Source: Bacillus_I endophytica_A (GTDB lineage Bacteria; Bacillota; Bacilli; Bacillales; Bacillaceae_H). From it: 64,000 nucleotides of DNA. Made by a program: the position numbers and the translations under genes. The notes under the pieces were generated by a model that saw only the letters and a list, made by a program, of their open reading frames with translations, did not search any database and had not been told where the DNA came from. The stretch spans positions 3,693-67,692 of the forward strand of contig NZ_JALAMS010000024.1 in assembly GCF_026790145.1 (NCBI RefSeq). The letters run 5' to 3'. Positions 8,425 through 16,624 of this stretch are shown one piece after another (the stretch's first letter is position 1; each line of letters starts with the position of its first letter).

Positions 8425-9135
8425 GTGATTTTTATCAGTTTTAATCCTGTATCAAACAAGAAATTATACATTCAAATTTATGACCAAATTCTTTCACAAA
8501 TTGAACTCGGTACATTCAAAATTGGAGATAAACTTCCTTCTGAACGAGAGCTGTGCGCGAACTTCGGTGTTAGTCGTGCACCTGTAAGACAAGCATTAAG
8601 TGCACTTGAAATGAACGGAATTATTTATTCAAGACAAGGTGAAGGAGTTTTCGTAAAAAACACAAAAATTACAACGGGAACTTCTCAGTCTTCTTCTCTT
8701 TTAGAAAATGTATCGCCTGAAGATATTGTGGAAGCAAGAATGACAATTGAACCTCTTATTGTTAAGCTTGCAGCAATGAGAGCTACTGCTGAAGATATCG
8801 CAGACTTAAGAAAAACTATTGATATGATGGAAGAAGAAACAAAACAGGGAATTTATGTGCCTGAAACAGATGAGAAACTACATAAAGGCATTGCAAAGGC
8901 TTCTCATAATGATTTATTTATTACTTTCATGGCGGATATTAGCAACGCAATGAAAAAACAAGAAATGTGGCAGTTTATTCGCGACCGTACAGTAACTCGT
9001 CCAGATTATCGAGAAGTGAATTTTAAAGAGCATAAAATGCTTATTGAGGCAATTGAAAATCATGATGAGAAGAAAGCAGTTGAAATGATGACTTCTCATA
9101 TGAAAAACCTTTTTGAACGGTACTGGAAAGTGTAA
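8425..9135 (+). CDS. GntR family regulator, FadR/FCD subfamily
   Basis: The winged-helix domain begins NPVSNKKLYIQIYDQI and carries ERELCANFGVSRAPVRQALSAL; an FCD domain follows from about 85 residues in, with EARMTIEPLIVKLAA. The open frame runs from 8356, but that codon is the -35 box of a good promoter. The first plausible start is GTG at 8425 (236 residues). The Shine-Dalgarno-like AGAGAAGTGAT would be best spaced for the ATC codon at 8434, which would be a rare start. It probably controls the adjacent rpiB and MFS transport genes through the shared 14-mer at 8165 and 10983. Confidence 0.82.
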   Translation: MIFISFNPVSNKKLYIQIYDQILSQIELGTFKIGDKLPSERELCANFGVSRAPVRQALSALEMNGIIYSRQGEGVFVKNTKITTGTSQSSSLLENVSPEDIVEARMTIEPLIVKLAAMRATAEDIADLRKTIDMMEEETKQGIYVPETDEKLHKGIAKASHNDLFITFMADISNAMKKQEMWQFIRDRTVTRPDYREVNFKEHKMLIEAIENHDEKKAVEMMTSHMKNLFERYWKV

Positions 9136-9186
9136 ACCATTCCACAAAGAAATGATTGCAGATCTGTGCTTGTTCTTTGAGCTAAC

Positions 9187-9217
9187 AAAAAGGATGCACC
9201 TTATGTGCATCCTTTTT
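9187..9217 (+). terminator. Rho-independent terminator behind gntR
   Basis: AAAAAGGATGCAC and GTGCATCCTTTTT form a perfect 13-bp stem around a five-base loop, so it works in both directions between the convergent gntR and MFS genes. Confidence 0.9.
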
Positions 9218-9271
9218 GTATAAAAAGCGTTACATCGTTTTATAAAATAAGCCAACAAAGATTCTTAATGA

Positions 9272-10624
9272 TCATGTATTAATAGAGTTCTTTAACTCAG
9301 ATTGTTCATTATCTTCCTCCACTTTATGACTAACTGCCTTACCTGATTGCTTTACTAAAAATAGAATAATCGCTGCTCCAATCACTAAACTAACTCCTAG
9401 AAAAATCATACTTGTATTAAAAGAACCTGTAACATCTTTAATATACCCAACGATATAAGGACCAAAGAAACCACCAAGATTTCCAACACTGTTAATGAGC
9501 GCAATTGCTCCTCCTGCAGCTGCCCCTGTTAGAAATGAAGGAGGAATAGCCCAAAATGGAGAGTATGCTCCAAATGCTCCACATAAAGCAATGGTTAAAA
9601 AGATAAATGATAAGACAATGCTTGTACTTGCTACATAGCTACTCGCAATCATAGCCACTGCACTAGTTGTTAAACAAACCGCCACATGCCAACGCCTTTC
9701 ATTCTTTTTATCAGAGTGATTACCAACCATAATCATTACGACCATGGCAATCGTATACATCAATCCTAGTACCCACCCCATACCTTGTGTGCTTAGTGAT
9801 GTTTCTTCTGCCAGACCTTGAGAAATGGTAGGGAGAAACATATTAATACCGTAATAGCCAACCATCCAACAGAAGTATCCAATTGATAAGATCAATACAT
9901 CCCGATCTTTTAAAGCTTGCGCAAAAGTATAATGCTTCACTTCTTCCTTTTCCTGTCTTTCTTTTGCAATTACACTCATTAGCCATTCCTTTTCACCACG
10001 ATTTAACCAGTTTACATCTTCAAGCCTGTCATCAAGATAGAAGTAACAGATAATACCTAGAATGAGTGCTGGAATAGCCTCTAAAATAAATAGCCATTGC
10101 CACCCTGCTAAACCCAACCAGTCAATTCCTAATAGAAATGTAGAAAGAGGCGAACCTATAGCATTTGCTCCTGGAATAGCGAGCATAAATCCTGCAATAG
10201 CTTTAGCATGGTGTTTTGTTTGGAAGAAACCGCTCAAATAATAAACCATACAAGGATAGAAACTAGCTTCCGCCACTCCTAAAAGAAAACGAGCAATATA
10301 AAACTGTGTAGGAGTTTGGACAAATGCCATAAAGATGGCGATAATCGCCCATGTTACCATAATGCGGCTAATCCATTTTCTTGCCCCAATCTTTGTCATC
10401 ATAGCGCTTCCCGGAACTTCTAGCAAAAAATAACCAATAAAGAAAATTCCTGCTCCTAATCCAAAGACAGCATTGGAGAACCAAAGATCTTCGTTCATTT
10501 GTAACGCCGCAAATCCGATATTTACTCTATCTAGTATTGCGATAATAAAACATAAGAATAGAAACGGAATTAGTCGAAGTGTTACTTTCCTTGTTGTAGA
10601 ACGTTCTAGTTCAAGCTGATTCAA
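9272..10624 (-). CDS. MFS transporter, anion:cation symporter (ACS) family
   Basis: This 450-residue protein has twelve predicted membrane helices and the ACS-family N-terminal pattern LDRVNIGFAALQMN followed by GIFFIGYFLLEVPG, plus GVAEASFYPCMVYYL in the fourth-fifth helix region. ACS porters take up organic anions such as sugar acids, tartrate or phthalate with protons. The substrate here is not determinable, but the neighbours (RpiB, FCD regulator, transketolase remnant) suggest a sugar acid or tetrose/pentose derivative. AGGGGG lies at a usable distance upstream of the ATG. A cre-like site about 80 bp upstream suggests catabolite repression. Confidence 0.87.
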   Translation of the reverse strand: MNQLELERSTTRKVTLRLIPFLFLCFIIAILDRVNIGFAALQMNEDLWFSNAVFGLGAGIFFIGYFLLEVPGSAMMTKIGARKWISRIMVTWAIIAIFMAFVQTPTQFYIARFLLGVAEASFYPCMVYYLSGFFQTKHHAKAIAGFMLAIPGANAIGSPLSTFLLGIDWLGLAGWQWLFILEAIPALILGIICYFYLDDRLEDVNWLNRGEKEWLMSVIAKERQEKEEVKHYTFAQALKDRDVLILSIGYFCWMVGYYGINMFLPTISQGLAEETSLSTQGMGWVLGLMYTIAMVVMIMVGNHSDKKNERRWHVAVCLTTSAVAMIASSYVASTSIVLSFIFLTIALCGAFGAYSPFWAIPPSFLTGAAAGGAIALINSVGNLGGFFGPYIVGYIKDVTGSFNTSMIFLGVSLVIGAAIILFLVKQSGKAVSHKVEEDNEQSELKNSINT

Positions 10625-10702
10625 GATAAATCCCCCTTTTAGGCTTTTTTGGCCTTTTCTTTTAACCTTGCTTCCTTATCCCTCTGATATCAACCATCCT
10701 AA

Positions 10703-10717
10703 ATTAAGCGCTTTCGA
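10703..10717 (-). promoter_or_regulatory. Candidate CcpA cre site upstream of the MFS gene
   Basis: The minus-strand TCGAAAGCGCTTAAT differs at one position from the B. subtilis cre consensus WTGAAARCGYTTWNN as I recall it. It lies 79-93 bp upstream of the MFS start codon. CcpA with HPr-Ser-P binds such sites. Confidence 0.5.
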
Positions 10718-10842
10718 TTAAACTAAACATTCTCTTCTCCCCTGCCTTTATTATTTAATTGTGTTTGTATTACTACAGCATTTCTTTTGTTGTTTTGATG
10801 CTATTATCGACTGTAATGCTGATAATAAACTTCCTTTCCAAT

Positions 10843-10968
10843 CTACTCTGCCATTCGATGTAAATTAAATATTTTGTAAGTGCTTACAAAAGGAGTTTTA
10901 CTTGTTGCAAGTCCTACTGCAATTTCAGCCTCTTTTTGTTCTGCAATTCTTATATTAAATATTTTTTT
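10843..10968 (-). pseudogene. Transketolase C-terminal-half remnant
   Basis: In one minus-strand frame about 41 codons read FNIRIAEQKEAEIAVGLA followed by KTPFVSTYKIFNLHRMAE. This matches the pyrimidine-binding domain of transketolase-like proteins, usually FFNVGIAEQ...AAGLA...KIPFVSTYA. The Glu of the IAEQ motif, which contacts the thiamine-diphosphate pyrimidine, is present. A stop follows at 10843 and no further homology is visible on either side, so this is a deletion remnant. It ends 10 bp from the operator-like inverted repeat. It implies that a split transketolase once belonged to the rpiB/MFS locus. Confidence 0.65.
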
Positions 10969-10977
10969 AAAAACTAA

Positions 10978-11022
10978 CCTGTATACTTGTAATACAACTA
11001 ACTTACAATACAAGTATACAGG
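10978..11022. promoter_or_regulatory. 45-bp inverted repeat, candidate GntR operator
   Basis: CCTGTATACTTGTA (10978-10991) and TACAAGTATACAGG (11009-11022) are perfect inverted copies with a 17-bp spacer. The left part contains TTGTAATACAA, an exact fit to TNGTNNNACNA known for FCD-type GntR proteins. Its 14-mer ATACTTGTAATACA recurs at 8165-8178 beside the GntR gene. It lies upstream of the transketolase remnant and MFS gene. Confidence 0.55.
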
Positions 11023-11080
11023 CAATCATTTTTATTGTCTATATTTTTTAAAAAGTCTGTTAATTACAGAACTCATATAA

Positions 11081-11119
11081 AAAGAAGGGTGTTTCTCTAA
11101 CAGAGAAACACCCTTCTTT
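11081..11119 (-). terminator. Rho-independent terminator behind the cupin gene
   Basis: AAAGAAGGGTGTTTCTCT and its perfect 18-bp complement flank a three-base loop. It is downstream of the minus-strand cupin reading frame and symmetrical enough to act in both directions. Confidence 0.9.
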
Positions 11120-11158
11120 CATCTTTATCTCTTTATTTATAAACATAATTTACACTAA

Positions 11159-11693
11159 TTACTTCTCTCGTTCAGCAGCCTCTGCTTCTTTTTTCGTTCG
11201 ATGCACCGTACCAAACGGATGCTCAGGGGGTGCATAAATAGAGTAAATCTTCAATGGTCTATTCCCTATATTTGTGCCATTATGCCATGTCCCCGCAGGT
11301 ACCATAATGGCATCATCATCAGAAACTCTTTCCCGAAAGGATAAGTTATTTTTTGTTTTTCCCATCTGAACAAGTCCTCGGCCTTCTTCAATCCTTAAAA
11401 ACTGATCTGTTTTCGGATGAATTTCAAGCCCAATGTCTTCTCCTTGTTTAATACTCATCTAATGTAACCTGCAGATAACGTCCTGTCCATAAGGCTGTAC
11501 GAAACGTTTTATTTTGCTTAGTGGCTTCATTAATATTTACTACAAACGGCTGTCTTCCATAATCTTTTAACTCCATTTTTTCTCTGCTGTACCAATAGGA
11601 ATAAGCTTCATATGGATTAGACCTGTACTCTGCTTGAAATACTGGATACTGTACGTAATAAGGATAGGAATACATATAAGGAGAATAATACAT
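11159..11693 (-). pseudogene. Cupin-domain protein split by a frameshift
   Basis: Two overlapping frames make up one cupin protein of about 177 residues. The first (11448-11693) runs from MYYSPYMYSYPYYVQ to TALWTGRYLQVTL and then DEY-stop. The second (11159-11458) opens with MSIKQGEDIGLEIHPKTDQF and contains the cupin residues (HPKTDQFLRIEEGRG, PAGTWHNG). Removing one G around 11449 would fuse them as QVTLMSIKQGEDIG, which reads like intact homologues in Bacillus as I recall them. There is no ribosome site for the second frame, so it is either a mutation, a sequencing error or a programmed slip. Intact members are small Bacillus cupins of unknown substrate. Confidence 0.75.
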
Positions 11694-11784
11694 TTCTCTT
11701 CATTCCTTTCATATGCTTATAAAATATCCTATACGCCCTCTTAGTAGCATATTCCGTTTTCCATTCTCCTTATGAAGTGCATCT

Positions 11785-12546
11785 TTAGTTCATCGTTAAG
11801 CCACTATCAACTACAATATTTTGTCCTGTAATTCCTTTAGCTCTGTCAGATCCTAAGAATACCACTGTTTCAGCTACATCTTTTGGGGTGGTGACACGAT
11901 TTAAAGCAGAACTATTTGCGACAATGTTGAACACTTCCTCTGTTGTAAGGGCACTAGCATCTGTTGTTTGTAAAAGACCACCTGATACCATATTGACCGT
12001 AATGCCATATTGTCCGAGCTCTTTTGCCATGTTTCTTGTAAATCCAACTAGAGCTGCTTTTCCTGTTGTATATTGATGATAAGGAACAATGGGATTCTGA
12101 AATAAATTTGTACCAATATTCACGACTCTCGCATTATCTGTTTCTTTCAAATATGGTAAAGCTGCTTGAATAGTATTCAATGCTCCATGAACAGATCCTT
12201 CAAACTGTTCTACATATTTCCCCCAGCTTAACTCATGGACAGGCTCTTGTGCATTTGGATCAAATTTAAAATTTATAAGAGCATTATTGATAATAATATT
12301 AATACATCCATAATGCTTAATCGTTTGGTTCACTAACTTTTCAACCTCATGTTTATTTGTAATATCAGCATAAAGTGCGATTGCGTTTTCTTTCCCTAAC
12401 TCATCTACTAAAATTTCGGCACTTTCTTTGTTCTGATAATAATTCACCACAACACCGTATCCATTTTCTACGAACGTTCTTGCAATCTCAGATCCTAATC
12501 CTCTACTCGCTCCTGTTACTAATGCAATTCCTTTGAAGTTTTTCAT
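11785..12546 (-). CDS. Short-chain dehydrogenase/reductase under TPP control
   Basis: Start is placed at the ATG at 12546 (MKNFKGIALVTGASRG), giving 253 residues; the open frame extends to 12618 but runs into the terminator. The Rossmann motif is TGASRGLGSE, the NAG-equivalent reads NNALINF, and the catalytic set is Ser/Thr in VVNIGTN with YTTGKAAL (Tyr and Lys). Family length and ending (GQNIVVDSGLTMN) are normal for FabG-like reductases. The position expected for catalytic Ser reads G-T rather than S, which may matter. It is the first gene behind a TPP riboswitch and terminator, so a role linked to thiamine is likely; the substrate is unknown. Confidence 0.85.
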   Translation of the reverse strand: MKNFKGIALVTGASRGLGSEIARTFVENGYGVVVNYYQNKESAEILVDELGKENAIALYADITNKHEVEKLVNQTIKHYGCINIIINNALINFKFDPNAQEPVHELSWGKYVEQFEGSVHGALNTIQAALPYLKETDNARVVNIGTNLFQNPIVPYHQYTTGKAALVGFTRNMAKELGQYGITVNMVSGGLLQTTDASALTTEEVFNIVANSSALNRVTTPKDVAETVVFLGSDRAKGITGQNIVVDSGLTMN

Positions 12547-12602
12547 CGAACAAATTCCTTTCAATTTCGTATTTACAATAAACTTGAAAGAGAGAGTGAA
12601 TA

Positions 12603-12638
12603 CAAAAAGCCCTTTCACTCGTCAAAAGTAAAAGGGCT
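12603..12638 (-). terminator. TPP riboswitch terminator
   Basis: AGCCCTTT and AAAGGGCT pair on the minus strand and are followed by five T. It lies between the TPP aptamer and the dehydrogenase start codon, so it is the probable expression platform. Confidence 0.8.
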
Positions 12639-12666
12639 GAACATTCTTCATGTACAAACTGTATAC

Positions 12667-12750
12667 TTTTACTCCCTACGCGAGTATTAACTCTCAGGTT
12701 CAAAGGGTCAGGTTTTCACCTTCTCAACTCGTATGAGTTCCCCTGTAAAA
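12667..12750 (-). promoter_or_regulatory. TPP riboswitch (THI element)
   Basis: On the minus strand the aptamer closes with TTTTAC/GTAAAA (P1) and contains the hallmark blocks ACAGGGG, CTGACCCTTTGAACCTGA and CTCGCGTAGGGA. These are the conserved thiamine-pyrophosphate-binding core. The arm between GAACCTGA and CGTAGGGA forms a short GAGTT/ACTC helix. High TPP should favour the downstream terminator and reduce expression of the dehydrogenase gene. Confidence 0.93.
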
Positions 12751-12767
12751 TATTTATTGTCAATATT

Positions 12768-12797
12768 ATTATATTTTAGCTTCTAACGTTTGTACAA
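12768..12797 (-). promoter_or_regulatory. Promoter of the TPP-riboswitch transcript
   Basis: Minus-strand TTGTAC and TATAAT are separated by 18 bp, putting the transcript start about 10 bp before the aptamer P1 stem. Confidence 0.55.
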
Positions 12798-12799
12798 TT

Positions 12800-12840
12800 T
12801 TAAAAGCATCACACTCCCCTAAAGGGCACATGATGCCTTT
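12800..12840 (-). terminator. Terminator of the ribose operon
   Basis: GGCATCA and TGATGC pair around an inner GCCC/GGGG-type helix, immediately behind the rbsB stop codon. The T-run is short (four T). Confidence 0.6.
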
Positions 12841-12843
12841 TCA

Positions 12844-13761
12844 TTATTCCTTCGTCATTAACTTCAACGGTGCTGCAATATTCTTTTCAACTTTCTTGCC
12901 TTTTAAAACATCACTTGCAGCTTTAACAGCTAGCTCACCAATTAATTCTGGTTGCTGTGCCACAGTTGCCGCTAACTTCCCTTCTTTTACAGCATTAACA
13001 GCATCTTCATTCCCGTCAAATCCAACAACAAGAACATCTCGACCTGAGCTGTTAATTGCTTGGATAGCTCCTAATGCCATTTCATCATTATGAGCGAATA
13101 CTGCTTTAATATCTGAGTTTCCTTGCAGTAAGTTCTCCATTACATTCAAACCTTTTGTACGATCAAAATCTGCAGACTGTTTTGCCACAACATCAAGTTT
13201 TTGATCTGCTACATTATGAAATCCTTTGCCTCGTTCACGTGTTGCAGATGCTCCTGGAGTTCCTTCAAGTTCAGCTACTTTCGCTCCTTCACCTAACTTT
13301 TCAACAATGTAATCAGCTGCCATTTCGCCACCCTTTACATTGTCAGAAGCAACTAACGTTTCGACCTTTCCTTTATCTGCTGAACGATCTAATGTAACAA
13401 CAGGAATGCCAATATTGTTAGCTGATTGAACAGCTGTTGAAATAGCTGCTGAATCTGTTGGGTTAATCAGTAAAACATCAACCCCTTGTTGTAGTAAATC
13501 TTCAACATCGTTAACTTGCTTAGCTGAATCGTTCTGTGCGTCAACAATCACAACGTCCATTCCTTGCTTTTTCACTTCTTTTACAACTCCATTTTTTAAT
13601 GAAACAAAGAACGGGTTATTTAACGTAGAAACCGATAAGCCAATTTTAATATCTTCTAAATTTCCTTTTTTCTTTGGTTTTGCCCATTCTGGAGGCTCTA
13701 ATGAACAAGCCGCTAGAATAAGAAGTGAAAACGACATGAGTACAAGTAAGACCTTTTTCAA
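12844..13761 (-). CDS. rbsB: Ribose ABC transporter substrate-binding lipoprotein
   Basis: The 305-residue protein starts with a lipoprotein signal ending LLILAACS, then a type I periplasmic-binding fold. Sugar-binding elements include LSVSTLNNPFFVSLKNG, VVIVDAQND, LDRSADKGKVETLVASDN, and HNDEMALGAIQAI with VVGFDG. It captures ribose outside the membrane and delivers it to RbsC/RbsA. It is the last gene of rbsRKDACB, 12 bp after rbsC. Confidence 0.95.
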   Translation of the reverse strand: MKKVLLVLMSFSLLILAACSLEPPEWAKPKKKGNLEDIKIGLSVSTLNNPFFVSLKNGVVKEVKKQGMDVVIVDAQNDSAKQVNDVEDLLQQGVDVLLINPTDSAAISTAVQSANNIGIPVVTLDRSADKGKVETLVASDNVKGGEMAADYIVEKLGEGAKVAELEGTPGASATRERGKGFHNVADQKLDVVAKQSADFDRTKGLNVMENLLQGNSDIKAVFAHNDEMALGAIQAINSSGRDVLVVGFDGNEDAVNAVKEGKLAATVAQQPELIGELAVKAASDVLKGKKVEKNIAAPLKLMTKE

Positions 13762-13773
13762 TGAGAACCCCTC

Positions 13774-14730
13774 CTATGCTGATTTTTTTCGATCAATTAA
13801 CACCGCAATCAAGATAACAACACCTTTTACAACCATCTGGAAGAATGATGATACACCTAATAAGTTCAAACCATTGTTTAACGTTCCAATAATTAAAGCA
13901 CCAATCAATGTTCCAACAATTAAACCACGGCCACCAGATAAACTTGTTCCACCTAATACAACAGCTGCAATCGCATCTAACTCATAAGAAGTTCCTGCTG
14001 TTGGTTGCGCTGAGTTTAAACGAGATGTTAAAATCGCTCCTGCTAAAGCCGATAAAAGTCCTGCTAGCGCATAAATCATCACTTTTACTCGTGGTACTTT
14101 AATGCCTGAAATAAGAGCTGCTTTTTCATTTCCACCAATGGCATATGTTTTACGGCCAAATGATGTTTTGTGTAAAATCACCCATAGCACTGCAAATGCA
14201 ATAATCATCGTAATTGCAGGAACTGGAATACCTAAGAAATAACCACGTCCAAATAGTTGGAAGGCATAGTTTTCACCAAGACCTGTAATCGGGTTTCCAT
14301 CTGTATAGACAAGCGTTAAACCACGGAAAATTGTCATTGTTGCAAGCGTTGCGATAAATGGTGCCATTTTTCCTTTTGTAATAAGAAGACCGTTAATCGC
14401 TCCCATTACTGCACCTAAGATACATCCAATTAAAATAGCTAAAATCGGGTCAATACCTGATACAATCATTCCAGCAATTAGCGCGCTAGATAGAGCCAAA
14501 ATCGACCCTACTGACAAATCAATCCCACCCGTCAAAATAACAAATGTCATTCCAAAGGCAATAAGCGCATTAATCGCAACTTGGCGCAGTAAATTTAATA
14601 GATTCAGTGGTTCTAAAAAGCTTGGATTTAAAATTGATACGATTGCAACTAAAATAATAAATCCGAGTAATGGTCCAAGCTTTTGCAGTAAATTATCAAC
14701 ATGATTTACTTTGTTTATAACTGGTTTCAT
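13774..14730 (-). CDS. rbsC: Ribose ABC transporter permease
   Basis: The permease has eight to ten membrane helices and the sugar-ABC permease blocks GMTFVILTGGIDLSVGS and LDAIAAVVLGGTSLSGGRG. The frame opens at 14751 (MQQEGSNMKPV), overlapping rbsA by 20 bp; MKPVINKVNHVDN at 14730 lies behind GGAGGGAAGTAAC and is the more likely start (318 residues). It forms the membrane channel with RbsA and RbsB. Confidence 0.93.
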   Translation of the reverse strand: MKPVINKVNHVDNLLQKLGPLLGFIILVAIVSILNPSFLEPLNLLNLLRQVAINALIAFGMTFVILTGGIDLSVGSILALSSALIAGMIVSGIDPILAILIGCILGAVMGAINGLLITKGKMAPFIATLATMTIFRGLTLVYTDGNPITGLGENYAFQLFGRGYFLGIPVPAITMIIAFAVLWVILHKTSFGRKTYAIGGNEKAALISGIKVPRVKVMIYALAGLLSALAGAILTSRLNSAQPTAGTSYELDAIAAVVLGGTSLSGGRGLIVGTLIGALIIGTLNNGLNLLGVSSFFQMVVKGVVILIAVLIDRKKSA

Positions 14731-14731
14731 G

Positions 14732-16222
14732 TTACTTCCCTCCTGTTGCAAATGTCATAATTTTTTCTTGTGTTGCTTCTTCTTTCATTAATTCCCCTGT
14801 AATTCTACCTTCATGAACAACGAGGATACGATCACTCATCCCAAGCACTTCAGGAAGCTCAGACGAGACCATAATAATGGCAACTCCTCTGTCTGTTAGT
14901 TCATTCATTAACTGGTAAATTTCACGTTTCGCCCCAACATCGACTCCTCGCGTTGGTTCATCTAGAATTAACACTTTTGGACCAATACCAACCCATTTGG
15001 CAATAACTACTTTTTGCTGATTTCCACCAGAAAGGTTTTTCGCACTTGTTTTTCCTGATTCTGCTTTGATTTGTAAGCGCTTAATTAACAGATCGACAAA
15101 TTCACTCTCTGTCTTATCATCAATAAGCCCTTTTTTAGAAAAACTTTTTAAGTTCGGCAACGCCATGTTATCCCGAATCGAAAAATCTAAAATAAGTCCT
15201 TCTGTTTTACGGTCTTCAGTAATAAATCCAATGCCTAGTTTGACGGCTTCATATGGATTTTTAATCGATACTTTCTGACCATTCACCAATATCTCGCCAT
15301 CGTCTAATTTATCTAATCCAAACAAGGCTCGCATAATCTCGGTTCGACCTGCTCCCATCAATCCTGAGACTCCAACGATTTCGCCTTCTTTCACAGAGAA
15401 ACTTACCTTTTGAAAAGCTCCATTTCTCGTAGCATTGCGAACTTCTAACACCTTTTCACCAAGTGTTGGTGCTCGTTCTGGAAAACGATCGGTTAATTCG
15501 CGCCCAACCATCTTCCGGACAACCTCATCAAAGTTCGTTTCCCGAATTGCCTTCGTATCAACGGTTTTACCATCTCGCATTACTGTAATGCGATCACAAA
15601 TGGTGAAAATCTCTTCCATCCGGTGCGAAATATAGACAATGGACACTCCTTCTTTTTTAAGAGCATTGATTACTTCAAAAAGCTTCTGAATTTCACGTTC
15701 TGTTAATGCAGCAGTTGGCTCATCCATGATAATGACTTTTGCATTTGTCATCAACGCTTTAGCAATTTCAATCATTTGCTGCTGACCAACTGAACAAAGC
15801 CCTGCTTCTTGCTCAAGTGGAATCGTAACCGAAAGTTTTTCAAATTGCTTTTTTGATAGCGATTTCATTTCTTTCGTCTTTAAAAAGCCAAGCGGTGTTT
15901 TCAGCTCTTTTCCAATAAACAAGTTATCGAGTACAGTCATATCCGGCCAAACGTTTAACTCTTGATGAATAAACGCAATACCATACTGCTCTGCTTCTTT
16001 TGGGCTCTTAAAATATGTTTCTTTTCCATCAATGAAAATGGTTCCTTGATCTCGTTTATGAAGACCCGTTAAGATGTTCATCATCGTCGATTTTCCGGCT
16101 CCGTTCTCACCCATCAAAGCGTGAACTTCACCTTCTTTTAATTCGAAATCCACTCCTGACAACACTTGGTTTGTTCCAAATGCTTTATGAATACCATTCA
16201 TTTTAATATGCATAACGCTCAC
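14732..16222 (-). CDS. rbsA: Ribose ABC transporter ATP-binding protein
   Basis: This 496-residue protein has two ABC domains. The first has Walker A GENGAGKSTMM, signature SVGQQQMIEIAKAL and Walker B KVIIMDEPTAALT. The second has a degenerate Walker A (GLMGAGRTEIM), as is usual in RbsA, and the signature LSGGNQQKVVIAKWV with LILDEPTRGVDVG. It powers ribose uptake. It lies 6 bp behind rbsD and its end overlaps the longest rbsC frame. Confidence 0.95.
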   Translation of the reverse strand: MSVMHIKMNGIHKAFGTNQVLSGVDFELKEGEVHALMGENGAGKSTMMNILTGLHKRDQGTIFIDGKETYFKSPKEAEQYGIAFIHQELNVWPDMTVLDNLFIGKELKTPLGFLKTKEMKSLSKKQFEKLSVTIPLEQEAGLCSVGQQQMIEIAKALMTNAKVIIMDEPTAALTEREIQKLFEVINALKKEGVSIVYISHRMEEIFTICDRITVMRDGKTVDTKAIRETNFDEVVRKMVGRELTDRFPERAPTLGEKVLEVRNATRNGAFQKVSFSVKEGEIVGVSGLMGAGRTEIMRALFGLDKLDDGEILVNGQKVSIKNPYEAVKLGIGFITEDRKTEGLILDFSIRDNMALPNLKSFSKKGLIDDKTESEFVDLLIKRLQIKAESGKTSAKNLSGGNQQKVVIAKWVGIGPKVLILDEPTRGVDVGAKREIYQLMNELTDRGVAIIMVSSELPEVLGMSDRILVVHEGRITGELMKEEATQEKIMTFATGGK

Positions 16223-16228
16223 CTCTTT

Positions 16229-16624
16229 CTAGAAGATTACCCCTGCTTGTAAAATACAGTTAGCATATGGAGTAACTTCACCTGTTCGAATAACGGCTTT
16301 GACGTTGTTTGTTAAATGTTTGAACTCCTCATGAGAAACTTCTTGAATATCCGTGTTAGTGAACCTCTCTTGCATATACTGCATAACATCCTGGTTTTGA
16401 GTGCTCATCTCACTTGCAATCGTCACTTTTTCAACGACCATATCATCCGTAATCGCATTCACCACATCTCTGTAGCTTGGGACACCTAATGTAAGAGCTA
16501 GATCAATACGCTGTACATGATCTGGGATAGGAAGACCTGCATCGGCAATAGCAATGAGGTCTGTATGTCCTAGATCTGCGAGCACTTTTGAGATATGGCT
16601 ATTTAATATTCCTTGTCGTTTCAT
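16229..16624 (-). CDS. rbsD: D-ribose pyranase
   Basis: The 131-residue protein matches RbsD over its full length: MKRQGILNSHISKVLADLGHTD, with the catalytic His in NSHISKVL, IADAGLPIP, and the C-terminal TGEVTPYANCIL. It interconverts pyranose and furanose forms of ribose so that RbsK can phosphorylate the furanose. Its start overlaps the rbsK stop by four bases (ATGA), indicating translational coupling. Confidence 0.95.
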   Translation of the reverse strand: MKRQGILNSHISKVLADLGHTDLIAIADAGLPIPDHVQRIDLALTLGVPSYRDVVNAITDDMVVEKVTIASEMSTQNQDVMQYMQERFTNTDIQEVSHEEFKHLTNNVKAVIRTGEVTPYANCILQAGVIF

